Assembly (NCBI RefSeq): GCF_023556335.1
Contig: NZ_JAIKTS010000002.1
Span: forward strand, 62,001 to 126,000
DNA from: Stenotrophomonas mori
Lineage (GTDB): Bacteria > Pseudomonadota > Gammaproteobacteria > Xanthomonadales > Xanthomonadaceae
Direction of reading: 5' to 3'
Length of the DNA stretch: 64,000 bases
The notes beneath the pieces are model-generated. The model searched no databases. It worked only from the letters and a program-made list of their open reading frames with translations, and was not told where the DNA came from. Below are positions 53,492 to 63,938 of the stretch, piece by piece (position 1 is the stretch's first letter; each line of letters opens with the position of its first letter). A program made the translations under genes and the position numbers.

Positions 53492-53923
53492 CTACTCCCA
53501 GTTGCGTTGCGAACGGCCGCGCTTGATCTGCGCGCGCCCCTTCTTCTCTTCCAGCCGGCGCATCCGAGAGCCGTAGCTCGGCTTCGTCGCCACCCGGGCC
53601 TTGGGCACCACCAGCCCGGTGCGGAGGAAGGCCACCAGGCGTTCGCGGGCATCGCAGCGGTTGCGTTCCTGGGTCCGGAACCGCTGCGCATCGATCACCA
53701 GCACCCCGGCCTCGGTGAGGCGGCGGTCGCGGCGCGCCAACAGGCGCGCGCGCACCGGCTCGGGCAGCGACGGCGAGCCGGCGACGTCGAAGCGCAGCTC
53801 GACCGCCGTGGAGACCTTGTTGACGTTCTGCCCGCCGGCGCCGCTGGCGCGCACGAAGCGCTCGACGATCTCCGATTCGGGGATCGCCAGCGAGGCATCG
53901 ACGGCGAGCGACAGGGTGGCCAT
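53492..53923 (-). CDS. arfB: Peptidyl-tRNA hydrolase ArfB (YaeJ)
   Basis: A 143-residue ribosome-rescue factor. The RF-1-like catalytic motif is RASGAGGQNVNKVSTAVELRF, with GGQ. A basic C-terminal tail (KPSYGSRMRRLEEKKGRAQIKRGR) plugs the empty mRNA channel of stalled ribosomes, and the GGQ then hydrolyses the peptidyl-tRNA. The ATG giving MATLSLAVDASLAIPE was preferred to the upstream in-frame ATG. First gene of a compact unit with the acyltransferase and photolyase. Confidence 0.92.
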   Translation of the reverse strand: MATLSLAVDASLAIPESEIVERFVRASGAGGQNVNKVSTAVELRFDVAGSPSLPEPVRARLLARRDRRLTEAGVLVIDAQRFRTQERNRCDARERLVAFLRTGLVVPKARVATKPSYGSRMRRLEEKKGRAQIKRGRSQRNWE

Positions 53924-54015
53924 GGCGCCGATTGTATCGGCCCGGCGCGCCGCCATCGCATTCCGCGGCGACGGCACGGCTGCTAGGCTGCGGCCAGGTC
54001 CGGAAGGAGCAGCAC

Positions 54016-54402
54016 ATGTCGTCCGCTTACTGGTGTGTCGTGATCGCCGCGGTACTGCCGTACGTCTGGGTCGCCGTCGCCAAGGGCCGGCCCGGCTACA
54101 ACAACCGCAACCCCCGCGCCTGGGCCGCCAGGAGCGACAACCACCTGGTGCAGCGCGCCAACGCGGCGCACCTGAACGCCTTCGAGAGCTTCGCGCCGTT
54201 CGCCGCCGGCGTGGTGCTGGCCCAGCTGGCCGGCGTGGCCGCGCAGACGGTCACCGCGCTCGCCATCGGGTTCGTGGTGCTGCGCGTGCTGCACGGCCTG
54301 CTCTACCTGGGCGACCAGCCGCTGCTGCGCAGCCTGTCGTGGCTGGGCGGCTTCGCCTGCACGCTGGCGCTGCTGGTGCTGGCGGCGCTGCAGGCCGCCT
54401 GA
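54016..54402 (+). CDS. MAPEG-family membrane protein
   Basis: A 128-residue four-helix membrane protein of the MAPEG (membrane-associated eicosanoid/glutathione metabolism) family. The signature RNPRAWAARSDNHLVQRANAAHLNAFESFAPFAAGVVL spans the loop and second helix. Residues Arg and Asn in NRNPRAW, and ERxxAAHxNxxE-like spacing, are the conserved family positions. Bacterial MAPEG proteins probably act with glutathione on lipid peroxides, but this one is uncharacterised. A GGAAGGAG ribosome binding site precedes the ATG. Divergent from arfB. Confidence 0.9.
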   Translation: MSSAYWCVVIAAVLPYVWVAVAKGRPGYNNRNPRAWAARSDNHLVQRANAAHLNAFESFAPFAAGVVLAQLAGVAAQTVTALAIGFVVLRVLHGLLYLGDQPLLRSLSWLGGFACTLALLVLAALQAA

Positions 54403-54406
54403 GGCG

Positions 54407-55156
54407 CTAGCGGCCGTCCGCGTTCCAGCCCAGCAGCTGGAAGGCCTTGCGGAACTCGGCGTCCAGCGGCGCTTCGACCTCGATGCGGCGCCCGTCCTGC
54501 GGGTGCGGGAACGCCAGCCGCTGCGCGTGCAGCAGCATGCGGTGCACGCCGTGCATGCGGAACGTGCGGTTGTGGCGGCCGTCGCCGTGGCTGGTGTCGC
54601 CGATCAGGTGGTGGAACACGTGCTTCAGATGCCGGCGGATCTGGCGGAACCGGCCGGTCTGCGGCTGGCAGCGCAGCAGGGCGTAGCGCGACGTCGGAAA
54701 GCCGTTCGACGGGACCGGCAGTTCGCCGGCCAGCAGCTTCCGGAAATGCGTGACCGCCGGTTTCTTGACCGGCTTGCCGGGGCCGCCGTCGAGGTCGTGG
54801 TCGACGGTGAAGGCGTCCTCCGCCGGCCAGCCGCGGCATACGGCAAGGTAGTCCTTCTCCACCTCGCCGCCCATCAGCGCCCTGCCCAGGGCACTGGCGG
54901 CATCGCGGTCGAAGGCCAGCAGCAGGCAGCCGCTGGTGGCGCGGTCCAGGCGATGGACGAGGAAGATCGGCCGGCCCAGCTGCTCGCGCAGGCGGTCGGC
55001 CAGGAAGTCGTCCTCGCCGCGCGCCAGCTTGCTGTCGTGGACCATCAGCCCGGCCGGCTTGTCGACCACGGCCAGCCATTGGTCCTCGTACAGCAGCGGC
55101 AGGGGCGCGCCGGCCGTCGCGGCGGCGTCCACCGCGGCGTCCGCTGCCGCGCTCAT
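54407..55156 (-). CDS. truC: tRNA pseudouridine(65) synthase TruC
   Basis: A 249-residue RluA-superfamily pseudouridine synthase. The catalytic Asp lies in [19 protein letters not shown]. The tail [28 protein letters not shown] is specific to TruC, which isomerises U65 of tRNA(Ile1) and tRNA(Asp) in E. coli. Upstream in-frame sequence continues but overlaps ubiB out of frame, so the ATG at 55156 was taken; it overlaps the ubiB stop by 4 bases. Cotranscribed with ubiB and ubiJ, although functionally unrelated. Confidence 0.92.
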   Translation of the reverse strand: MSAAADAAVDAAATAGAPLPLLYEDQWLAVVDKPAGLMVHDSKLARGEDDFLADRLREQLGRPIFLVHRLDRATSGCLLLAFDRDAASALGRALMGGEVEKDYLAVCRGWPAEDAFTVDHDLDGGPGKPVKKPAVTHFRKLLAGELPVPSNGFPTSRYALLRCQPQTGRFRQIRRHLKHVFHHLIGDTSHGDGRHNRTFRMHGVHRMLLHAQRLAFPHPQDGRRIEVEAPLDAEFRKAFQLLGWNADGR

Positions 55157-56820
55157 CGCCGCAGCCAGGCCGAGGCCAGTGCCAGCACCCCCACGCCGCC
55201 ACTGACCCACGACCACAGCGGCACCGTGGCCAGCAGCGGCCCGCCCGCCTGCAGCCCGTGCAGCAGGGCGGCCACCACCATCAGCCCGGCACCGGCGACC
55301 GCGGTGACCACGCGCCGCTGCATGCGCCGCAGGGTCTGGTCGAGATCGACGAGGTCCTGCGACCGCATCGACAGCTCGTGCCGGCCCTCGACCTGCTGGC
55401 GCAGCCAGGCATGCACCAGCACCGGCATGTCCGGCGTGCGGGTCATGATCTCCGGCAACCGCCGGCGCAGCTCCTTGAGCGCGCGGCGCGGGCTGTAGCG
55501 CTCGCGCAGGATGCGTTCGAGCACCGGCCGGGCCACCGCCCAGATGTCGATCTGCGGGTCGAGCTGGCGGCCGACGCCCTCGATGTTGAGCAGGGTCTTC
55601 TGCAGCAGGATCAGCTGCGGCTGCAGGGTCAGCTGGTAGCGCTGCGCGGTGCGGAACAGCTTGAGCAGCACCTCGGCCAGCGAGATCTGCGACAACGGCC
55701 GGGTGAAGTACGGCTCGCATACGGCGCGCACCGCCGCCTCCAGGTCGTCGATGCGCACGGTGGCCGGCATCCAGCGCGCCTGCACGTGCAGCTCGGCGAT
55801 GCGCCGGTAGTCGCGGTTGAAGATCGCCATGAAGTTCTCGGCCAGGTAGTACTGGTCCGCTTCCGAGAGCTGGCCCATGATGCCGAAGTCCAGCGCGATG
55901 AAGCGCGGGTTGTCGCGGCGCGCCGGATCGGTGTCGACCCAGATGTTGCCGGCGTGCGCGTCGGCGTGGAAGAAATTGTCGCGGAACACCTGCGTGTAGA
56001 ACACGCGCACACCCTTGGCGGCCAGCGCGCGGCGGTCGATGCCGGCCGCGTCCAGCGCGGCGATGTCGTCGGAGGGAATGCCCCAGACCCGCTCCAGGGT
56101 CAGCGCGCGCTCGGCGGTGTGGGTCCAGATCACCTCGGGCACGTAGAGGTCGTCGGAATGTTCCCAGAAGCGGCGCAGCACGCTGGCGTTGGCGCCCTCG
56201 CGCTGCAGGTCCAGCTCGGCGGCCAGGGTGGTCTCGATCTCGGCCACCACCTCGCGCGGACGGATCTTGTCGGCACGCGGATGGGTGCGCTCGACCAGCG
56301 CCGCCAGCGACTTGAGCAGGGCGATGTCGGCATCGATCTGCCGCTCGATGTCCGGGCGCAGCACCTTGACCACCACCTGGCGGCCGTCGGGCAGCGTGGC
56401 CGCATGCACCTGCGCGATCGAGGCCGAGGCCAGCGGCGTGGTGTCGAAGCCGGCGAACGCCTCGCTGACCGGCAGGCCCAGCGCCTGCTCGACGATCGCC
56501 CGCGCCTGCTCGCCGTCGAACGGCTTGACCCGGTCCTGCAGCAGGGTCAGCTCGACCGCCACGTCCGGCGGCACCAGGTCGCGGCGGGTGGACAGGATCT
56601 GCCCGAACTTGACGAAGATCGGCCCCAGCTCCTGCAGCGCCAGGCGCAGCCGCGCACCGCGCGGCAGCGAGGCGATGTCGCCGCGTGCGCGCGGCACGAA
56701 CGGCCTGGCCAGGCGCAGCCAGCGTTCGGCCGGGGTGCCGTCGAACAGGTCGTCGAGCCGGTAGCGCAGCATCACCCGACCGATGCGGTTGGCGCGGAAC
56801 ATCGCGCGCGCCGCCTTCAT
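55153..56820 (-). CDS. ubiB: Ubiquinone biosynthesis regulatory kinase-like protein UbiB
   Basis: A 555-residue ABC1/UbiB atypical kinase-like ATPase needed for ubiquinone synthesis. The KxGQ motif is [17 protein letters not shown]. The Ala-rich nucleotide loop is [16 protein letters not shown], followed by VVKVLRPD. Catalytic-type residues are in [14 protein letters not shown] and [13 protein letters not shown]. Two C-terminal membrane helices ([39 protein letters not shown]) anchor it. It overlaps ubiJ and truC by 4 bases each, so the order ubiJ-ubiB-truC is one transcript. Confidence 0.95.
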   Translation of the reverse strand: MKAARAMFRANRIGRVMLRYRLDDLFDGTPAERWLRLARPFVPRARGDIASLPRGARLRLALQELGPIFVKFGQILSTRRDLVPPDVAVELTLLQDRVKPFDGEQARAIVEQALGLPVSEAFAGFDTTPLASASIAQVHAATLPDGRQVVVKVLRPDIERQIDADIALLKSLAALVERTHPRADKIRPREVVAEIETTLAAELDLQREGANASVLRRFWEHSDDLYVPEVIWTHTAERALTLERVWGIPSDDIAALDAAGIDRRALAAKGVRVFYTQVFRDNFFHADAHAGNIWVDTDPARRDNPRFIALDFGIMGQLSEADQYYLAENFMAIFNRDYRRIAELHVQARWMPATVRIDDLEAAVRAVCEPYFTRPLSQISLAEVLLKLFRTAQRYQLTLQPQLILLQKTLLNIEGVGRQLDPQIDIWAVARPVLERILRERYSPRRALKELRRRLPEIMTRTPDMPVLVHAWLRQQVEGRHELSMRSQDLVDLDQTLRRMQRRVVTAVAGAGLMVVAALLHGLQAGGPLLATVPLWSWVSGGVGVLALASAWLRR

Positions 56821-57473
56821 GCCCGGGCTCCGGCACGCAGCCGCGCGACCCGCGCGGCCAGCCGCTCGACATCGTCGCGGGTGGCGTCGACATCGTCGTG
56901 GAACGCGTCCAGCTCCGCGCGCGGCACCACGTCGCGCGACTCCTCGGTCACGTACTCGGCCGCGGTCTGCGCCAGATCGGCGGCGCTGCGGCGGGCCTGC
57001 ACCAGCGCCGTGCGCAGGGCCTGGGCGATCTGCACGCCCAGCACCTCGCCGAACACCGCCACGAACGGCTGCTGCCAGTCCGGGTCGAAGCCGGTGGCCA
57101 GCTGCTGCAGGCGCCGCGCCAGTTCGGCGTCGCCGGAAACCTTCACCCGCCCCGCCGGTGCAGCCCCCGGGCTGCGCCGCGCGTTGGCCAGGAACGGCAG
57201 CTGCGCCAGGACCCCACCGAGGGTGCTGCGCACCGCCAGGTCCGGCTCCAGCGACGGATCCACCGGCCCGACCGTCAGCCGCTGCCCGTCGACCCCGATC
57301 TGCAGCGCCAGCGGCGGCGACTCCAGGGTCAGGGCGATGCGCCGGCCCTCCAGCGGCCGCAACGCGGCGCGGGTATCCGGGTCCAGCGCCAGGGCGCGGT
57401 TCAGCGCCGCTTGCAGGGCGCGGCCGGCGAGCGGCTTGAGGAGCTTCAGGGGAGAGGCAGGCATGGGCCGCAT
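56817..57473 (-). CDS. ubiJ: Ubiquinone biosynthesis accessory factor UbiJ
   Basis: A 218-residue SCP2-domain protein. The lipid-binding domain covers residues ~15-125 ([59 protein letters not shown]). A C-terminal coiled coil ([31 protein letters not shown]) follows. UbiJ with UbiK organises the soluble ubiquinone-synthesis complex and holds the lipid intermediate. It overlaps ubiB by 4 bases. ATGs at 57473 or 57464 are equally possible starts. Confidence 0.92.
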   Translation of the reverse strand: MRPMPASPLKLLKPLAGRALQAALNRALALDPDTRAALRPLEGRRIALTLESPPLALQIGVDGQRLTVGPVDPSLEPDLAVRSTLGGVLAQLPFLANARRSPGAAPAGRVKVSGDAELARRLQQLATGFDPDWQQPFVAVFGEVLGVQIAQALRTALVQARRSAADLAQTAAEYVTEESRDVVPRAELDAFHDDVDATRDDVERLAARVARLRAGARA

Positions 57474-57620
57474 TCTACCGAAGCGCGGACCGCCGCCGGC
57501 GCCCGTGCCGCCGGCATCAGCCGCCGTTCACCCCGGCCGGCACATCGCCGGCGCCTGTTCCCCCTCGCCGGATTTCGCCCCATGCTATGCACCTCAATGC
57601 AATGGCAGGAGCAACAGGCT

Positions 57621-58724
57621 ATGGGCAAGACCCGGGTCGGCATCATCTTCGGCGGTCGTTCGGCCGAGCACGAGGTCTCGCTGCAGTCGGCGAAGAACAT
57701 CCTCGACGCGCTGGACAAGGAGCGGTTCGACGTCAGCCTGATCGGCATCGATAAGCAGGGCCACTGGCACCTGAGCGATCCCGGGCAGTTCCTGCTCAAT
57801 GCCGGCGATCCGTCGAAGATCGCGCTCAACCGCTCCGGCAACGCGCTGGCGGTGCTGCCCGGGCGCGAGCAGGCGCAGCTGGTGCCCAGCGACCCGGCCA
57901 CAGCCCTGCAGCAGATCGACGTGGTGTTCCCGATCGTGCACGGCACCCTGGGCGAGGACGGCTCGCTGCAGGGCCTGCTGCGCATGGCCAACCTGCCCTT
58001 CGTCGGCGCCGGCGTGCTCGGCTCGGCGGTGGCCATGGACAAGGACGTGGCCAAGCGCCTGCTGCGCGACGCCGGTCTGCCGGTGGCCCCCTTCGCCTGC
58101 TTCGGCCGCGCCACCGCGGCCGGCGCCGACTACGACACGCTGGTGGCGCAGCTGGGCACGCCGTTGTTCGTCAAGCCGGCCAACCAGGGGTCATCGGTGG
58201 GCGTGAGCAAGGTGCGCGACGCCGGCGAGTTCCAGGCGGCCATGGCGCTGGCGCTGTCCTTCGACCACAAGGTCCTGGTGGAATCGGCGATAGACGGCCG
58301 CGAGATCGAATGCGCGGTGCTCGGCAACGACGCGCCCGAGGCCAGCGTCTGCGGCGAGGTGGTGGTGCATGACGACTTCTACGCGTACGACACCAAGTAC
58401 ATCAATGCCGACGGTGCCGAAACGGTGATCCCCGCCGACATCCCGGCCGATGCGCAGGCGCGCATCCGCGAGATCGCCATCGCCGCCTACCGGGCGCTGG
58501 ACTGCGCCGGCATGGCCCGCGTGGACGTGTTCCTGACCGCCGCCGGCGACGTGGTGATCAACGAGGTCAACACCCTGCCCGGTTTCACCCGCATCAGCAT
58601 GTATCCCAAGCTGTGGGGGGCCAGCGGCGTGGGCTATACCGAGCTGATCACGCGGCTGATCGAACTGGCGCTGGAACGGCATGCGGCCGACAAGGCGCTG
58701 CGCAGTTCGATCACCGCGTCCTGA
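57621..58724 (+). CDS. ddl: D-alanine--D-alanine ligase (DdlA type)
   Basis: A 367-residue ATP-grasp ligase that joins two D-alanines for peptidoglycan precursor synthesis. It begins [44 protein letters not shown] is the first D-Ala site. [17 protein letters not shown] and [22 protein letters not shown] are ATP-grasp and magnesium motifs. The length and isolated position mark it as DdlA-like, distinct from the DdlB gene expected in the division cluster. GGCAGGAG precedes the chosen ATG; earlier in-frame ATGs at 57582 and 57597 are less likely. Confidence 0.95.
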   Translation: MGKTRVGIIFGGRSAEHEVSLQSAKNILDALDKERFDVSLIGIDKQGHWHLSDPGQFLLNAGDPSKIALNRSGNALAVLPGREQAQLVPSDPATALQQIDVVFPIVHGTLGEDGSLQGLLRMANLPFVGAGVLGSAVAMDKDVAKRLLRDAGLPVAPFACFGRATAAGADYDTLVAQLGTPLFVKPANQGSSVGVSKVRDAGEFQAAMALALSFDHKVLVESAIDGREIECAVLGNDAPEASVCGEVVVHDDFYAYDTKYINADGAETVIPADIPADAQARIREIAIAAYRALDCAGMARVDVFLTAAGDVVINEVNTLPGFTRISMYPKLWGASGVGYTELITRLIELALERHAADKALRSSITAS

Positions 58725-58777
58725 CGGCGCGCCCCGGCGCCCGGGCTGCCTGGCCCGGACACCAGGGCGTCCAGCTG

Positions 58778-58812
58778 CCCGTGCGGCGGCCGGTTACGGG
58801 CCGCCGCACGGG
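58778..58812. terminator. Bidirectional terminator hairpin between ddl and DUF1328 genes
   Basis: Fourteen-base arms CCCGTGCGGCGGCC and GGCCGCCGCACGGG lie between two converging genes, with a short loop around GTTACG. Confidence 0.75.
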
Positions 58813-58817
58813 CGGCG

Positions 58818-58973
58818 TCACGCTTTCTTCCGGAACAGCGAGATCACCGCCAGCACCAGGAACACGACGAACAGGATCCAGGCGATGTTGCTTGCGGCGC
58901 CGGCGATGCCGCTGAAACCCAGCAGCGCGGCGATGATGGCGATGACGAAGAAAACCACTGCGTAGTGCAGCAT
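58818..58973 (-). CDS. DUF1328 small membrane protein
   Basis: A 51-residue protein, [20 protein letters not shown] followed by [21 protein letters not shown] and a basic tail (FRKKA). Two hydrophobic helices with a glycine-rich turn are the DUF1328 (UPF0391, YtjA-like) pattern. These proteins are widespread, often stress-induced, and of unknown function. A terminator hairpin lies immediately after it. The AraC-type regulator is upstream on the same strand. Confidence 0.92.
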   Translation of the reverse strand: MLHYAVVFFVIAIIAALLGFSGIAGAASNIAWILFVVFLVLAVISLFRKKA

Positions 58974-59035
58974 CTCGACCTCCTCGAGGGCGGTTGCCAT
59001 GTGGGCGAGGCTCCACTGTGCCAAGGCGCACATCA

Positions 59036-59806
59036 TCAGACGGTGATGAACTGCGACGGCGGCATCCCGAAGTGGGCACGGAACGCCGCGGCGAAGGCGC
59101 TCTGGCTGGCATAGCCCTGGGCCAGGGCGACGTGTCCGATCGGACGCCCCGCCACCAGGTGCTCCAGCGCTCCCAGCAGGCGCGCCTGCTGCCGCCAGCG
59201 CGCGAAGCCCAGGCCGGTCTGGCGGTGGAACTGGCGCTGGAAGGTCTTGCCGCTGACCGCCATCTCGCCGGCCCATTGCGCCACGGTGCGCGCATCGTCG
59301 GGCTGCGCCAGCAACCGCTCGCACACCGCCGCCAGGCGCGGCTCGCTCGGCCACGGCAGCTGCAGCGGCGGCAGCGCCTGCTGCAGCCGCAGTTCATCCA
59401 GCAGCAGGCCCAGCAGGTGCCGGTTGCGGCCCTCCTGGGGATACAGCGGCGGCAGCCGGGTCACCGCCAGGATCAACTCGCGCAGCAGCCCCGGCACCTC
59501 GATCACCCGGCTCTCGGCCGGCAGCCCCGGGAACCCGTCGACGAACAGGCTGCGCATCCGTACCGCACCGCGCATGCGGATGTCGTGGACCTGCCCGGGC
59601 GGCAGCCACAGCGCACGGTTCGGCGGCACCACCCAGCGCTGCCGCTCGCCGCCCACCAGCATCACCCCGCGCACCGCATGCACCAGCTGCGCGCGCGGAT
59701 GCTGGTGGGCGGGCACGCGGTGCCCGTCCGGGTAGTCGGCGGCGACGCCGGTCATCGGCCGGGCCGAGGATTCGTAGAAATGACGGGGCAGGGAGGCGCG
59801 GGGCAT
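59036..59806 (-). CDS. AraC-family transcriptional regulator with cupin domain
   Basis: A 256-residue regulator. The N-terminal cupin-like sensor ([42 protein letters not shown]) is followed by two helix-turn-helix motifs ([61 protein letters not shown]). This subgroup often regulates a neighbouring transporter. Here its divergent neighbour is leuA, 143 bases away, but nothing in the sequence proves that it is the target. The ATG at 59806 yields the usual short N-terminus. Confidence 0.9.
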   Translation of the reverse strand: MPRASLPRHFYESSARPMTGVAADYPDGHRVPAHQHPRAQLVHAVRGVMLVGGERQRWVVPPNRALWLPPGQVHDIRMRGAVRMRSLFVDGFPGLPAESRVIEVPGLLRELILAVTRLPPLYPQEGRNRHLLGLLLDELRLQQALPPLQLPWPSEPRLAAVCERLLAQPDDARTVAQWAGEMAVSGKTFQRQFHRQTGLGFARWRQQARLLGALEHLVAGRPIGHVALAQGYASQSAFAAAFRAHFGMPPSQFITV

Positions 59807-59949
59807 GGCCGCGCCAGTATGTCCTTCCAGCGACAAAAATCGAGCCCTGCGCGAAAACCGGAAGCAGTCGCCGTTGCTACGGTAGGAGTGCGCCCGCCAC
59901 CCGTGCGGCCCTGTCCTCCCGCGCCCCCGCGCCTCCGCCTGCCATTGCC

Positions 59950-61647
59950 ATGCTGACCGATCCTTCGCGCCGTTACCGCCCGTTCCCGCCCATCGACCTG
60001 CCGCACCGGCAGTGGCCGTCCGCCACCCTGGCGCAGGCCCCGACCTGGCTCTCCACCGACCTGCGCGACGGCAACCAGGCGCTGTTCGAGCCGATGAACG
60101 GCGCACGCAAGCTGCGCCTGTTCGAGGAGCTCGTGCGCATCGGCTTCAAGCAGATCGAGGTCGGGTTCCCGGCCGCCTCGGCGACCGACTTCGGCGTGGT
60201 CCGGCGGCTGATCGAAGAGGACCGCATTCCCGAGGACGTCACCCCGATGGTGATGACCCAGCTGCGCGCCGACCTGATCGAACGCACCGTTGAGAGCCTG
60301 GCCGGCGCACGCCGCGCCATCGTGCACCTGTACAACGCCATCGCCCCGGCCTGGCGCGAGGTGGTGTTCGGGCTGTCGGTGGACCAGATCGACGCCATGG
60401 TCGCCCAGCACGTCGGGCTGCTGCGCCGGCTGACCGACCGCCATCCGGAAACCGAATGGGTGCTGCAGTATTCGCCCGAGACCTTCTGCATGGCCGAGCT
60501 GGAGGTCTCGCTGCGGGTCTGCACCACCGCCATCGACACCTGGGACGCCGGCCCGCAGCGGCCGATGATCGTCAACCTGCCCACCACCGTGGAAGTGGCC
60601 ACGCCCAACGTGTTCGCCGACCAGATCGAATGGATGCACCGGCACCTGCCGCGGCGTGACCACGTGGTGCTGTCGGTGCACCCGCACAACGACCGCGGCA
60701 CCGGCGTGGCCTGCGCCGAACTGGCGCTGCTGGCCGGCGCACAGCGCGTGGAAGGCTGCCTGTTCGGCAACGGCGAGCGCAGCGGCAACCTCGATCTGGT
60801 GACGGTGGCGCTGAACCTCTATACCCAGGGCATCACCCCGGGACTGGACTTCTCCGACATCAACGCGGTGGCCCGGGTCGTGGAGGACTGCACCGCACTG
60901 CCGATCCACCCGCGCCACCCCTATGTCGGCGACCTGGTGTTCACCGCTTTCTCCGGCTCCCACCAGGACGCCATCGCCAAGGGCCTGGCCGCGCAGGACC
61001 CGGACGGCCCCTGGCGGGTGCCCTACCTGCCGCTGGACCCCAAGGACCTGGGACGCAGCTACGAAGGCCTGATCCGGGTCAACAGCCAGTCCGGCAAGGG
61101 CGGCATCGCCTTCCTGCTGCAGCGCGAACATGGCGTGGGCATGCCGCGGCGCATGCAGGTGGAATTCAGTGCCGTCGTGCAGAAACAGGCCGATGCCAGC
61201 GAGACCGAGCTGGACAGCGCCGCGCTGTGGTCGCTGTTCGAGCGCACCTACCTGGCACCGGCGCAGCAGGGCGCCTGGCGCTACCGCGGACACCGGCTGT
61301 CGCCTGCCGGCGACCGGCAGCACATCCGCCTGGATGTCCTGGACCCGCAGGGCGTGGCCCGCACCCTGCAGGGCGAGGGCGAAGGCCTGCTGTCCAGCGC
61401 GCTGGCGGCGCTGGGCCTGCCGCTGCGGGTGGACCATTTCCAGGAGAGCAGCCTCGGCCACGGCGTCGACGCGGAGGCGCTGGCGGTGATCGAGGCCGGC
61501 CACGCGGGCCAGAGCGGCACCCGCTTCGGTGCCGGCCGCCATGCCGACGTCGCCACCGCCTCGCTGCTGGCGCTGTTCAGCGCCGCCAACCGCTTCGTCG
61601 CCGCGCCGGCGCCGGCGGCAGCTCCCGCCATGGTCACCGCGGAATGA
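59950..61647 (+). CDS. leuA: 2-isopropylmalate synthase, type 2 (fungal-like)
   Basis: A 565-residue enzyme condensing acetyl-CoA with 2-ketoisovalerate, the first committed step of leucine synthesis. The active-site signature is WLSTDLRDGNQALFEPM. Metal ligands lie in LSVHPHNDRGTGVACAE and FGNGERSGNLDLVT. The C-terminal ~130 residues form the leucine-binding regulatory domain. The opening FPPIDLPHRQWPSATLAQAPTW marks the long type-2 (LeuA2) form rather than the common 510-residue type 1. No leuBCD is adjacent. It converges with oleD 15 bases away. Confidence 0.95.
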   Translation: MLTDPSRRYRPFPPIDLPHRQWPSATLAQAPTWLSTDLRDGNQALFEPMNGARKLRLFEELVRIGFKQIEVGFPAASATDFGVVRRLIEEDRIPEDVTPMVMTQLRADLIERTVESLAGARRAIVHLYNAIAPAWREVVFGLSVDQIDAMVAQHVGLLRRLTDRHPETEWVLQYSPETFCMAELEVSLRVCTTAIDTWDAGPQRPMIVNLPTTVEVATPNVFADQIEWMHRHLPRRDHVVLSVHPHNDRGTGVACAELALLAGAQRVEGCLFGNGERSGNLDLVTVALNLYTQGITPGLDFSDINAVARVVEDCTALPIHPRHPYVGDLVFTAFSGSHQDAIAKGLAAQDPDGPWRVPYLPLDPKDLGRSYEGLIRVNSQSGKGGIAFLLQREHGVGMPRRMQVEFSAVVQKQADASETELDSAALWSLFERTYLAPAQQGAWRYRGHRLSPAGDRQHIRLDVLDPQGVARTLQGEGEGLLSSALAALGLPLRVDHFQESSLGHGVDAEALAVIEAGHAGQSGTRFGAGRHADVATASLLALFSAANRFVAAPAPAAAPAMVTAE

Positions 61648-61662
61648 ACCGTGCGGGCGGGC

Positions 61663-62661
61663 TCAGCCGCCCGCCCGCACGCTGGCGCGCAGGCGCTCCA
61701 GGCCGTCGGCGATCGTCACCCGCGGCCGGTAGCCGAAATCGCGCTGCGCCGGCGCCATGGAGTACCAGTGCGGCGTGCACAGCTGCTCGGCCAGGAAACG
61801 GGTCATCGGCGGTTCGCCGCGCAGGCGCAGCAACGGCCACGCCTTCTCGCAGACCGCGCCGAGGCGGTAGGCGGTCCGGAAGCGGATCGACTTCTCCACC
61901 GTCGGCGCTCCCATCGCCGCAAGCAGCCGGTTGAGCAGCTCGCGGATCGGCAGCGGCTCGCCGTTGGAGATGAAATACGCCTTGCCCGCGCAGGCCGCGC
62001 CCGCCACCAGGTGGTCGAAGGCGTCGAAGTGCGCCTGCGCGGCGTTGTCGATATAGGTGGTGTCGACCTTGTTCAGACCGTCGCCGACGATGCGCAGGCG
62101 ACCGGCACGGGCGCGCTCGGCCAGCCGCGGCACCAGCTGCTGGTCGCCCGGCCCCCAGATCAGCCGCGGGCGCAGCGCCACGGTGGCCAGCTCGGCGCCG
62201 TTGGCGGCCAGCACTTCCTGCTCGGCGATGGCCTTGGTGGCGGCGTAAGGCGCCTGGAAATCCTCGCCATAGGGCACCTGGTCGGCGCCCAGCCCTTCCA
62301 CCGGATGGGTGGCGCGGTGGGTCACGCTGGGCGTGGAGGTGTACACCAGCCGGCCGATGCCGTGCGCGCGGCAGGCCGCCAGCACGTTGCGGGTGCCCAC
62401 CACGTTGGCCTGGAAATAGCTGTCGTAGCTGCCCCAGGCACCGGCCTTGGCGGCGTTGTGGAACACCGCATCGGCCCCGGCGGCGGCATGGCGCACCGCA
62501 CCGGCATCGGCCAGGTCGCCCCGGATCTGCCCCACCCCCAGCGCCGCCAGCGCCGGGTAGTGGCCGCGGTTGAAGCTCAGCACCTGGTGCCCCCGCTCGA
62601 TCAATCCGCGGCACAGCGCCTGTCCGAGGAAGCCGCCCCCGCCCGTCACCAGGATCTTCAT
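61663..62661 (-). CDS. oleD: OleD-type 2-alkyl-3-oxoalkanoate reductase
   Basis: A 332-residue short-chain dehydrogenase-like NADPH enzyme. The Rossmann motif is [14 protein letters not shown], the catalytic YxxxK is [12 protein letters not shown], and the sequence [23 protein letters not shown] is characteristic of xanthomonad OleD. OleD reduces the beta-keto acid made by OleA on the way to long-chain olefins. In Xanthomonas oleA, oleB, oleC and oleD are grouped; here only oleD lies in the window, with leuA on one side and a serine hydrolase gene on the other. The ATG at 62661 is preferred over upstream in-frame codons. Confidence 0.85.
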   Translation of the reverse strand: MKILVTGGGGFLGQALCRGLIERGHQVLSFNRGHYPALAALGVGQIRGDLADAGAVRHAAAGADAVFHNAAKAGAWGSYDSYFQANVVGTRNVLAACRAHGIGRLVYTSTPSVTHRATHPVEGLGADQVPYGEDFQAPYAATKAIAEQEVLAANGAELATVALRPRLIWGPGDQQLVPRLAERARAGRLRIVGDGLNKVDTTYIDNAAQAHFDAFDHLVAGAACAGKAYFISNGEPLPIRELLNRLLAAMGAPTVEKSIRFRTAYRLGAVCEKAWPLLRLRGEPPMTRFLAEQLCTPHWYSMAPAQRDFGYRPRVTIADGLERLRASVRAGG

Positions 62662-62834
62662 CGCGATACCGCACCACTGTTGGAGAACGGCACACGATAG
62701 CCGCCGCGCCCGGTGCTGGCGACGACCCGGCCGCAACCCCTTGATCGCATTGGCCTTCACAATTCTTCATCGTCCCATCAGGCACTTCAGCCGGGGCTTG
62801 GCTGTACTCGCCGGCCCCGACCCGAGGAGCCGCC

Positions 62835-63938
62835 ATGAAGCGCCTGATCCTGTTGTCCCTGCTGTTCGCCACCGCCCCTGCCGCCCCCGCCGGCGCGGCG
62901 CCGGCCGCCCTCGACGATGGCTGGAAGGTGGCCGATCCGGCCGCCACCGGCTGGCACGTCGAAACCCTGGAGGCGATGGCACGCGCCATCGCCGACGGCC
63001 AGGCCCCGGAAACCACCAGCGTGCTGCTCGTCCGCGATGGCGCGCTGGTCTACGAACGCTACTTCGGCGGCAGCGACCGCGACACGCTGCAGGACACCCG
63101 TTCGGCGACCAAGAGCGTGACCGCGCTGCTGGTCGGCGCGGCCATCGCCCAGGGGAGGATCCCCGATACGCAGGCCCGCCTGTACGACCTGTTCGGCGAC
63201 CGCCACTGGCAGAACCCCGACCCCGCCAAGGAAGCGACCACCATCGAGGACCTACTGACGATGAGCGCGCAATGGGAATGCGACGACGACAACGTGTTCT
63301 CGGCCGGCAACGAGGAACGCATGTACGTGAGCGCCGACTGGGTGCAGTTCGCGCTGGACCTGCCGGCCAGGGGCTATGCGCCGTGGACGCAGCGGCCCCA
63401 TGAGAGCCCCCATGGCCGCGCCTTCGCCTACTGCACCGCGAACGCCTTCATGCTCGGGGCGGCGGTGGAGAAGGCCAGCGGGCAGCGGCTGGAGGATTTC
63501 GCCGCGCAGGCACTGGAGCGACCGCTGGGCATCGTGCACTCGCACTGGGGCCGCGCCTCGGAAGGCACGGGCATGGGCGGCGGCGGCACCCGCTACCGCA
63601 GCCGCGACCTGGCCAAGCTCGGCCAGTTGATCCTCGATCACGGGCGCTGGCAGGGGCGGCAGGTGCTGCCGGCCACCTGGGTGGCGGCGATGACCACGAT
63701 CCAGGCGCAGGCGCGCGAGGATGCGGACTACGGCTACCAGCTGTGGCGCTTGCGTTTCCCGGTACGCGGCGTGGAGCGCGGCGTATGGGCGATGTCCGGC
63801 AACGGCGGCAACTATGTGTTCGTGCTTCCGGAGGAGCGGCTGGTGGCGGTGATCACCCGCCGCGCCTACAACCAGCGGCAGGCGCATGCGCAATCGCAGG
63901 CGGTGTTCGCCGACTACGTGCTCAAGGCATTGCCTTGA
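62835..63938 (+). CDS. Class C beta-lactamase-like serine hydrolase, exported
   Basis: A 367-residue protein with a signal peptide (MKRLILLSLLFATAPAAPAGA). The catalytic SxxK is SATK at 90-93. The second motif region is AFAYCTANAFMLGAAVEK, where the usual YxN is YCT. The C-terminal MSGNGGNYVFVLPEERLVAVITRR replaces the usual KTG-like strand with a Gly-Gly loop. It belongs to the EstB/AmpC-like esterase/peptidase family. It may act on D-amino-acid amides or esters; beta-lactamase activity is unlikely to be inferred from sequence. GGAGCC lies before the ATG. Confidence 0.88.
   Translation: MKRLILLSLLFATAPAAPAGAAPAALDDGWKVADPAATGWHVETLEAMARAIADGQAPETTSVLLVRDGALVYERYFGGSDRDTLQDTRSATKSVTALLVGAAIAQGRIPDTQARLYDLFGDRHWQNPDPAKEATTIEDLLTMSAQWECDDDNVFSAGNEERMYVSADWVQFALDLPARGYAPWTQRPHESPHGRAFAYCTANAFMLGAAVEKASGQRLEDFAAQALERPLGIVHSHWGRASEGTGMGGGGTRYRSRDLAKLGQLILDHGRWQGRQVLPATWVAAMTTIQAQAREDADYGYQLWRLRFPVRGVERGVWAMSGNGGNYVFVLPEERLVAVITRRAYNQRQAHAQSQAVFADYVLKALP

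Noticed and set aside
49089..53576. A 1495-codon open frame on the plus strand
   Set aside because: It is antisense to the M3 peptidase, photolyase and acyltransferase genes, whose motifs are certain. Long antisense frames are expected where GC-rich codons rarely form stops. The translation shows no domain pattern.
62835..63938. True antibiotic-resistance beta-lactamase
   Set aside because: The YxN and KTG motifs are altered, and the overall pattern fits the EstB-like esterase/peptidase group.
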